This document shows, one piece after another, positions 57,901-64,000 of a stretch of DNA of 64,000 nt. How positions within the stretch are numbered: the first letter of the stretch is position 1; each line of letters opens with the position of its first letter. The notes beneath the pieces were generated by a model that worked only from the letters and a program-made list of their open reading frames with translations, did no database searches and was not told where the DNA came from. The DNA comes from Turritopsis dohrnii. Lineage: Eukaryota; Cnidaria; Hydrozoa; Anthoathecata; Oceaniidae. Location: the NCBI GenBank assembly GCA_027922465.2, contig BQMF02000012.1, forward strand, positions 682,001-746,000. The letters run 5' to 3'. A program made the position numbers and the translations under genes.

Positions 57901-60348
57901 TCACTTAGAATTCTTTATCCATTTACTAATGTAAAAAGATGTAATATTCATTAAAAGCGATGAGAAATTTTAACTACTCACTTATTACATCATAATTATG
58001 CAATGCATAAATCAAATCTAAGATGTTGAAATTGAGATATCTCGAAAACCACAAAGAATTATAAAAAACTGTAAAGAGACTTGTTAATCAACTTTTAGAG
58101 CTCTATTGTGTCCCAAAAAATAACTTTTCATCACAGGATCCCTTTAATGCTAGCTATAAAACGGTAACATAATTCTTTTACATCAAAAGTGTTTATGTTC
58201 CTATGTTTCCCAAACAAAATTCTATAAAATAGTATATATTTAACTTGTACAGTAGAATAGTCTAGAATATAATAGAATAGTTATATGTAAGTTATAATGT
58301 GAAATTAAGGAAACTTCTATCTTTTATAGAACTGTACTTTTGAAAGTACACATCCAGAAGTTATAAATGTTGATCTTAACTATTTAAAAATGTGTATCTT
58401 ATTACATCATAATTATGCATTGCATGTTGATGATTTTTAAATATAAATATCTCCCTAAGGAAACAGAAGTTCCAAAAACTGCGAAAGGACTTCATAAGCA
58501 ACTTAGTTCTACCATCACAAAAGTTTGGACGCAAGAATCCCTTTAATCACACTCATTTTAGTTATCACTCAGAAATTGCTTATTTGACCTTTCTGCAGAA
58601 AAACGTTTTTTTTTCGATTTTGCTTCACAGTCAAACATTTTTCCATTTTGACCTTCAGGCCTTCAGTCCTGATAGTGCCTTCTTGTTTTTTGCCAATATC
58701 ATGTGCATTACAAGGATATTCGATCGATTAACAATAGTTTCGTACAAAAAGGAAGATTACGAATTCCCTGACTAATGGCTATAACACGAATTACGTATAC
58801 ATTGAATTAAGATTTACAATCGTGTTTGTGCCATGAGGCTCTTGTTTGATTTAAAACCAAAGTTGAAAATTAATCAAACAATAGATCGTTGACGTCAATC
58901 GTGATGTCTAGATATTACTTTAAGTTGATTTACATTGGAAAATAATGCTAAAATGACGAATTGCAGAAAGTTTTTCAGAACAACGAGACAAGTTTACAAT
59001 TCAAGCCCCATATAACCAAGATTAAGGCGGGATTTTACGAAGGAAGACGCAGCGTAAAAAAGCGTATTATCAACAAACTGAGTACTAACAGACAAGAACA
59101 CAAAATTAAATTTGTGAAGTCCAACCCCCCCCGCTTATTAAGTTTTGAGATTTTTTCTAACCCCCCCCCGCTTATTCCAACCCCCCCGTCTATTAGGTAC
59201 CCGAGAGTAAGGACCGCAGAAGGGGCTAATAACTTGGGGTGATTGTTAAGACTTGTCGCTGTGACCAACATTTCTCATCTAGGTTTGTTATTCCGATAAG
59301 TCTACATGCAGTATTGCTTTTTTTAAGGTAGATTCTTTAATTAATATGAAAATAATCAAATTTTGCTGCAAACTAGCAATGATCACATCCTTCTAAAGTA
59401 ACCTGCAGATAGGTGGCTAAACATCCCTATTGTAAATTTAAAGACAGAGAGGATTCCATTTTTCCACATTGTTATAAATAGATCTGCATATTGCCGTGTG
59501 CTGATGATGTCAACAATTTTTAAAGATCCATTCAAGGTAGAAAATTTCACTTTGCGATTCCCAGTCTCCTGCAAAATTGCGAAGTTGATGTTTCAGATTC
59601 ATGGTATGGCCAGAATGCAAGTTCAAATGTTGGTTGGGAGCAATAGAAGCACCTTCACCAGGTACCTGTTTTTACTGGATTTTGATTTCTGATGTGATTC
59701 TAAAAACTTTTTATGTCCACAGATGATTTGTCTACAGATACAATTGACTATGTGTTATAAGTTAAAATGAATTTCCTACATAATTTGTTCAAATGACTTG
59801 ATTGACAAACCGTAATGATCTGAAGGAGCACCCTTCTCCCCTCAGTAAGAGTTTTTTTTATTTTTGTATTTTGTTTTGTTTGGAAAATGCTAAATGGTGC
59901 TACTACCTACTTCTTCTTCTACCTAATGAGCGAGCCTTCTGAAAGGTAGAAGATTAGGTAGAAGCCACAACCAAAATACCAAGATCTCACAACTTGTTAA
60001 AACAATACAAAGAAACCTATCAAGAAAATCTTTTATTTACCACTGATGTTGTACCATCACCAACTTCTTGATCCTGCAAATCAGCTAGTTCACATAAAAT
60101 TTTAGCAGCGGGATGTTCAACTTCAAGCAATTTCAAGATGGTAGCTCCATCATTAGTGATGGTAACATCCTGAAAGAAAGCACTGAAATGTTTTGGATTT
60201 CCGCTCCACCATAAATAAAAATAACAACAAACGAAATTTGTGAAGAAAGAATAATTGAATACCCCTATGTCATCAACCAACATTTTGTCTAATCCAACAG
60301 GGCCCAACGAACTTTTCACAATATTGGCAATAGAAGCTGCAGCCATGA
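51965..60348 (-). CDS. TCP1: T-complex protein 1 alpha (CCT1), chaperonin subunit; first coding exon not found
   Basis: Subunit of the cytosolic CCT/TRiC ring that folds actin and tubulin using ATP. Ten exons give 532 aa: 60263-60348, 60041-60169, 54432-54529, 54055-54347, 53462-53588, 53202-53377, 52907-53030, 52551-52743, 52279-52442, 51965-52172. They start at [20 protein letters not shown], so only about 20 N-terminal residues (normally ending TIRSQN) are missing; I could not find them up to 64000. ATP-site and chaperonin motifs are intact: [52 protein letters not shown], and the terminal [15 protein letters not shown]. Alpha-type residues throughout identify CCT1 rather than another CCT subunit. 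The intron between the second and third listed exons is 5.5 kb and filled with repeats. Confidence 0.95.
54640..55430. repeat. dispersed repeat copy A in TCP1 intron
   Basis: Aligns by eye with 56249-57600: shared blocks include TGGTCTGAGTGA, AATTGTGTGCTG, AAGAAAAGAAACA, ACAATAATAGCTTGTGCAGC and TGCACCTTAATA. A unit with AATAGCTTGTGCAGCTTTG is iterated three or four times. It has no coding content beyond short ORFs. Confidence 0.7.
55434..56248. mobile_element. 815-bp element with AAAGGAAGAAAGTGTTTGCAG ends and TTTTGCGGTTC words
   Basis: Inverted ends of about 28 bp (AAAGGAAGAAAGTGTTTGCA... at 55440-55467, inverse at 56219-56246). Near both ends, words like TTTTGCGGTTCG and GCGGGAAAAA are iterated. 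Built like the ACCTTAT elements but with other words. It lies between repeat copies A and B. Confidence 0.75.
56249..57600. repeat. dispersed repeat copy B, interrupted by a CAGGG element
   Basis: Second copy of the 54640-55430 repeat, same orientation. Its CACATACTTAAATA is separated from AATACCTGTG by the 437-bp insertion at 56663-57099; in copy A the two parts are continuous (GTACTTAAATAGTACCTG). Confidence 0.7.
56663..57099. mobile_element. 437-bp element with CAGGGT ends and iterated GTCAGGGAAA
   Basis: Ends CAGGGTGTGTCTGG and CTACGAACCCTG. GTCAGGGAAA-like words recur about eight times at the two sides. Comparison with copy A proves the insertion. CAGGG ends are seen in hAT-type transposons; the flanking duplication is not clean (shared AAATA only). 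Confidence 0.7.
57710..58106. mobile_element. 397-bp palindromic element with ATAGAGCTC ends
   Basis: Inverted arms: ATAGAGCTCAAAAAGTTGAT...AACAAGTC at the left, GACTTGTTAATCAACTTTTA...GAGCTCTAT at the right. An inner pair AATTATGCAATGCATAATTA / TTACATCATAATTATGCAAT is also present. A half copy with ATTACATCATAATTATGCAT lies at about 58400-58540. Confidence 0.75.
59120..59200. repeat. C-run repeat (CCAACCCCCCCGCTTATT words)
   Basis: Three iterations of a C-tract followed by CGCTTATT or GTCTATTAGG, in the 5.5-kb TCP1 intron. Probably part of another word-iterated element whose ends I could not place. Confidence 0.5.
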
Positions 60349-60966
60349 CTAAAAAGGTGAAATCATAACATCGTACCATATGATTGGTCCAAGAAAGTAA
60401 AAGAAATTAAATTTTGAAGATCACTCGTCATGACATCCTGTTCATTTTGATCTGCAATTCCTAGGTCTGTAAAATATCAACCCCAACCCTAACTCTCAAT
60501 ATACAAACCAAATAGATCCAAACTGATGCTCAGATGTTTCGTCGTTAGGTAAATGAAATTCTAAATGCAACCCTGGTAATGTTACTAGTTATAACAGGAA
60601 ATGATTTTTACAGGCACTGAAACATAAGCCCTTCAGTATTGTGTTCTAGACTGCTTTTAAAGTCAAATATTATTGTTCCACTTGATCCCATCAGAAATTT
60701 TCTACAATGACAATATCACAAACTTATTACCAAATTTACAATTAACGAGTATTTGGAAGGCACTGATTTCGAATTCTATGCAATTGGTGGACATCCAGGC
60801 TTCTCATTTTGACCTAAGTGTTCGCGCGCGCCATCATATAGGCAAAATATACTTGCGTACGTGAAAAATCATGTAAGCAAGAAATCTGTTGGAATTCTTG
60901 TGTCTTCTGTTATCGCTCAGTTTTCAAGCAGCATAGTGTGTCCCCAGGTATATACTCCACTGTATT

Positions 60967-61173
60967 CAGGGGGTAATACAGAATCTCCTAATCTTTGCAT
61001 TATTTGGTAGGTTGTGGATTTTCTGACATAACAATAACATTGATATGTTACTGCTGTTTTGTTGTTATGCTGTTTTGTGATGAGTTATTTGCAAGTGAAC
61101 ATTTTTTTTGGGCGCTGATTTTTTACGCCCAAAAGCGGTTAGCGATGTCAAAATCAGTCTGTATTACCCCCTG
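60967..61173. mobile_element. 207-bp MITE with CAGGGGGTAATACAGA ends
   Basis: Perfect 16-bp terminal inverted repeats, CAGGGGGTAATACAGA and TCTGTATTACCCCCTG. GTATT adjoins both ends and may be a 5-bp target duplication. The interior has a small GGGCG..CGCCC hairpin and no coding capacity. Confidence 0.75.
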
Positions 61174-61861
61174 GTATTATACTGGCGATGATAGTAATAC
61201 CGAAATATAATACACCAAAAATTTTCTCCATACTTTATTGTTTTGTTTACTTTCACTTCACTTATTACAATAAAAGCAAAATTTACAATTAAAAGCCACA
61301 TGTTTAGTGGCCATTATTTAAAATACACACCCCAGAAATTCTTACTTTTTCATTTATTCATGAAGTCTAGGTGCATGGATATAAACAAAAACTGAAACAT
61401 AAGATGTTAGAACATTGCTATGAAAAAAATTACATCCAACAAAACCTATTTTGCGCGTGTAAGTTAAGTGATTTAGGTGTGTGATTAATATAATCAAATC
61501 GCATGCCCAAATATGATTTCGGTGTGTATTGCGCTAGTGCATTGCACTACCTAATCTTGAAATGTAACTACTCTTATGTTTGTCATAACATGCTATAACA
61601 TGTTATAACATGTTGGAAAAACATGTACCTTGAAATCATTACACATCCCTGCGAAATTTGGGAATATGCAGTGGTTTTCTGTAGGTGCATGGGATTCAGA
61701 AAGTTCAATATACAGTTCTGACTTTGCTGTTTGAGGGACCATATGTTATGATTAAAGAAGAAAAACCTTCCATTCCTTATTCCTTATAGCCATTTTCTGA
61801 ACATGCCTGAAGAAAGAGTTGATATTATTATTTTGATTCTCACAAACCCTTCTATGGGTAA

Positions 61862-62550
61862 TACCTTATCGGTAAGACCTTTGTCGGCAGAAATTGACAA
61901 ATTTTTGATGAGGTGACGAAAATTTGTACCAACAAAAAGTTTGGGTCAACGGAAATTTGTACCAATCAATATTTTTAACCGACATTTTTAACATTTCAAA
62001 AAATTTCTGTTTTAAATCTCTTTTACTTGATGTAAAATCAGCCATAAAAACAGTTTAGGCTTATTCATCAAGTCTTCCCCCTTCTTCTTGTAGTATTCTA
62101 ACAACGGTTGGTGCTAGAAACCAAATAAGCCTTTTCTGAACTTTTATGCGCATTGTTGGTTTGGGTGGATTACTTTGCTGGGATCACCCCAAGCAAGCAG
62201 GGCACCTCGATACTGGATGTCAGGGCCTAATGGGTTGGGCATAAAGACAAATTCTCGCAAATAACGAAATGGAATTTTTTTCAAATATTTTCTTAAAATA
62301 GTTCATAAATCTAATTAACATGTAAACTATTCAAAGCTGCTATGTATCTGGAAACATCTTTGGCTATGTTCACACTCGCTGGTTCCATCTTACATCCAAA
62401 ATAAGCGCAACTTACAATCAAAGTACTTTCCCATTTGTTTTGTTAATAATGAAATCGAGTATAAACCAAAAACAAGCAACAATAAAATTTTTAATTGGCT
62501 TAAATTTTTTGTTGGACAAAAATGACGACACAGATCTTACTGATAAGGTA
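61862..62550. mobile_element. 689-bp TA-flanked ACCTTATC element with internal coding fragment
   Basis: Ends TACCTTATCGGTAAGACC and CTTACTGATAAGGTA with TA at both borders. TTTGT(C/A)(G/C)(G/C)-type words (GAAATTTGTACCAA, TTTGTCGGCAGAAATT) recur near the left end. The interior holds the 62144-62302 open segment on the minus strand. Confidence 0.75.
62144..62302 (-). pseudogene. coding fragment inside the 61862-62550 element
   Basis: Open for 52 codons before TAA. It contains an unusually protein-like stretch: RYLREFVFMPNPLGPDIQYR, then GALLAWGDPSKVIHPNQQ. Base composition is clearly less AT-rich than the rest of the element. No start codon at the frame's beginning. The source gene is not recognised; probably captured host coding sequence or a remnant of the element's own gene. 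Confidence 0.35.
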
Positions 62551-64000
62551 GACTACATTATACCATAGAACATTCAAGAACGCAGGGTGTTAGCTAGGGT
62601 CCTGCAGGCGCCGCTCTTTACCAATCCAAAAAACTAATAAGTTTCCCAATTCAGTCCAGCAATAAATTTATGAAAAGTTAGTAAATAAGCTTGCTGTTAA
62701 AATAAATGATTTGATTCTGTTTTGAAACATCGGCTAAAACTCATGACTAACATGCATTTCCACTTCATTAAAAAAATGTTCGTTGTAGTTATAGTCTAAC
62801 GGTCTCAATTGAGAATTTTTAGCTAATGCCCTGGAACGATATATTTATGATTTTCAGAATATTTTACATTTGTTTAACAATAGCTTCATTGAGCGCAATT
62901 TTTTTAACAGTATTTCTTAAATGTGCCTTTTGGACAAATAATTCCTACGCTTATCAGTCGGCTGTTTTTTTCCTAAGCAAGGTTGATCATAATACTTAAA
63001 GAAGTCATCTATCTCGGAGTTTTCTATTACCATATACTACAAATTCATGAAAAAGTTGAGTCATTTCCTTCAAAGTGCATCTTCACTTACCCCTTGTAGG
63101 GTGGTCTTCTTTTCTATGATGCACATGGTGTCCCAGTCATATTTTTGTTGAAGTGGTCTTAGTTGCTCAGTGCCAATAAAAGCAATTTTAATTTTAATCC
63201 TATAGAACAAAATCGACAACCAGGCCTCGAAATCCGGCGCAAGTACGCGAGTATTGCTTGTGCTGGTACTCGCGTAACTGTAACTATCGAGAGTACTTTT
63301 TTAATCGCGAGTAATATGTAACAAAGATATTTTTTCAACAGACTATCTTTCTCTGGTGTTAGTGTTATGAATGGAAAACATAAATTCAGACAAAAAAGTT
63401 CTTGTGATCTGAGTAGTTTTATATAAATCTTCCATTAAATAGAATGATTAATAGGAGCTCTGTGTTGGGGAGTGAGTTCCACAATAATGCGTGAATACGT
63501 TAACAAGAAAAAAGATTGATCTTCTTTTACGAATGTATCATGACAAAAGATTGTGGCCACTAGACAACACCTGAGTTCGAAAACGTTAAAATCAATTTTA
63601 ATGAATGAATGCGTAATTTCCTTTCCTTCATTTTCGAAACAGATTCTCTACCAACATGAAAAAGAAATTTCACCATTCATTTTCAATACGCTCTGATAAA
63701 CGAGAATCCTTAATTGCGAAAGTCGCAGAAAAATTCATCGACGGAGATGGAAGTAGCAATAAAGGATTGAGTAAACGGCTACACAAAAGACTTTCTCTCT
63801 GAATATCCAATATCAGGGACAATTTGATAGCGTTTGAACGCTATGGGCGCCCAAAAAATTACGCCCAAAAAAACTTTTTAAATACTAAGAAAGTACTTCC
63901 TTTTCACACGGAGACTGCTGCACTGTATATGCAAATGATGTAACTTCATTATAGCAATAATATTCTTTCCTTAAACAGTATGCTAAAGCTGTCTTATTAA

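Larger units (their letters stand above)
60349..64000. other. upstream of TCP1 exons: repeats, no gene identified
   Basis: It should contain the TCP1 promoter and first exon, or intron 1 if the first exon lies beyond the window. I searched the minus strand for an exon ending in the family's TIRxQN stretch without success. Other content: the two elements listed below, and a short repeat of ATAACATG near 61585-61612. Confidence 0.4.

Noticed and set aside
1..64000. CRISPR array, prophage or bacterial operon
   Set aside because: The window is spliced animal DNA. The repeated words in the elements are not spaced like CRISPR repeats, and no cas-like gene is present.

Overview
The window is AT-rich nuclear DNA from an animal. 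Nearly all coding sequence is split by introns with GT..AG borders. The exon sets below were assembled by eye from splice borders, reading phase and similarity to known protein families. The exact organism cannot be read from the sequence. An early-branching aquatic invertebrate, most likely a cnidarian and possibly a hydrozoan, fits best: there are intronless rhodopsin-class and very divergent orphan 7TM genes, a receptor guanylate cyclase, a group III secreted phospholipase A2, and many short palindromic DNA elements inside introns. A tunicate is not excluded.

Layout, left to right: a chromodomain-like/C2H2 zinc-finger protein (+, 450-3900); a complete receptor guanylate cyclase of 18 exons and 1047 aa (+, 4373-11096); a divergent 7TM receptor (-, 11386-12204); a small unrecognised intronless gene (+, 13111-13506); a group III secreted phospholipase A2 (-, 13691-14877); a class A GPCR (+, 15458-16366); a repeat-rich gap with a tRNA-headed SINE; a band 4.1-type FERM protein of 15 exons and 606 aa (+, 19970-25703); a 5 kb gap with a 1.4 kb fold-back element; STAM with 16 exons and 540 aa (+, 30736-41916); prolyl 4-hydroxylase alpha with 11 exons and 538 aa (-, 45619-49535); and TCP1/CCT1, the chaperonin alpha subunit (-, 51965-60348, first coding exon not found). 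The last 3.6 kb holds only repeats. The genes do not form an operon or a shared pathway. They are ordinary signalling, trafficking, secretory-pathway and chaperone genes lying side by side.

The most unusual content is the mobile DNA. Several elements start and end with a TA followed by ACCTTAT-like ends. They are filled with a short word repeated several times, a different word in each element. Three of them (21255-22067, 43469-44323, 61862-62550) enclose an open protein-like segment, and one of these has a splice acceptor, a stop codon and a poly(A) signal, as expected of a captured terminal exon. A separate, extremely small family with CAACCTCG ends makes 9-bp target duplications. One 41-bp copy sits inside one arm of the large fold-back element while the other arm keeps the empty site. 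Two fold-back elements carry a CTGA(A/G)GA-stem-GAAA motif resembling the hammerhead ribozyme core.

Limits: no database or folding search was possible. First exons of the zinc-finger gene and TCP1 are missing from the annotation, untranslated regions are not defined, and element borders are accurate to a few bases only where TIRs or target duplications are quoted.
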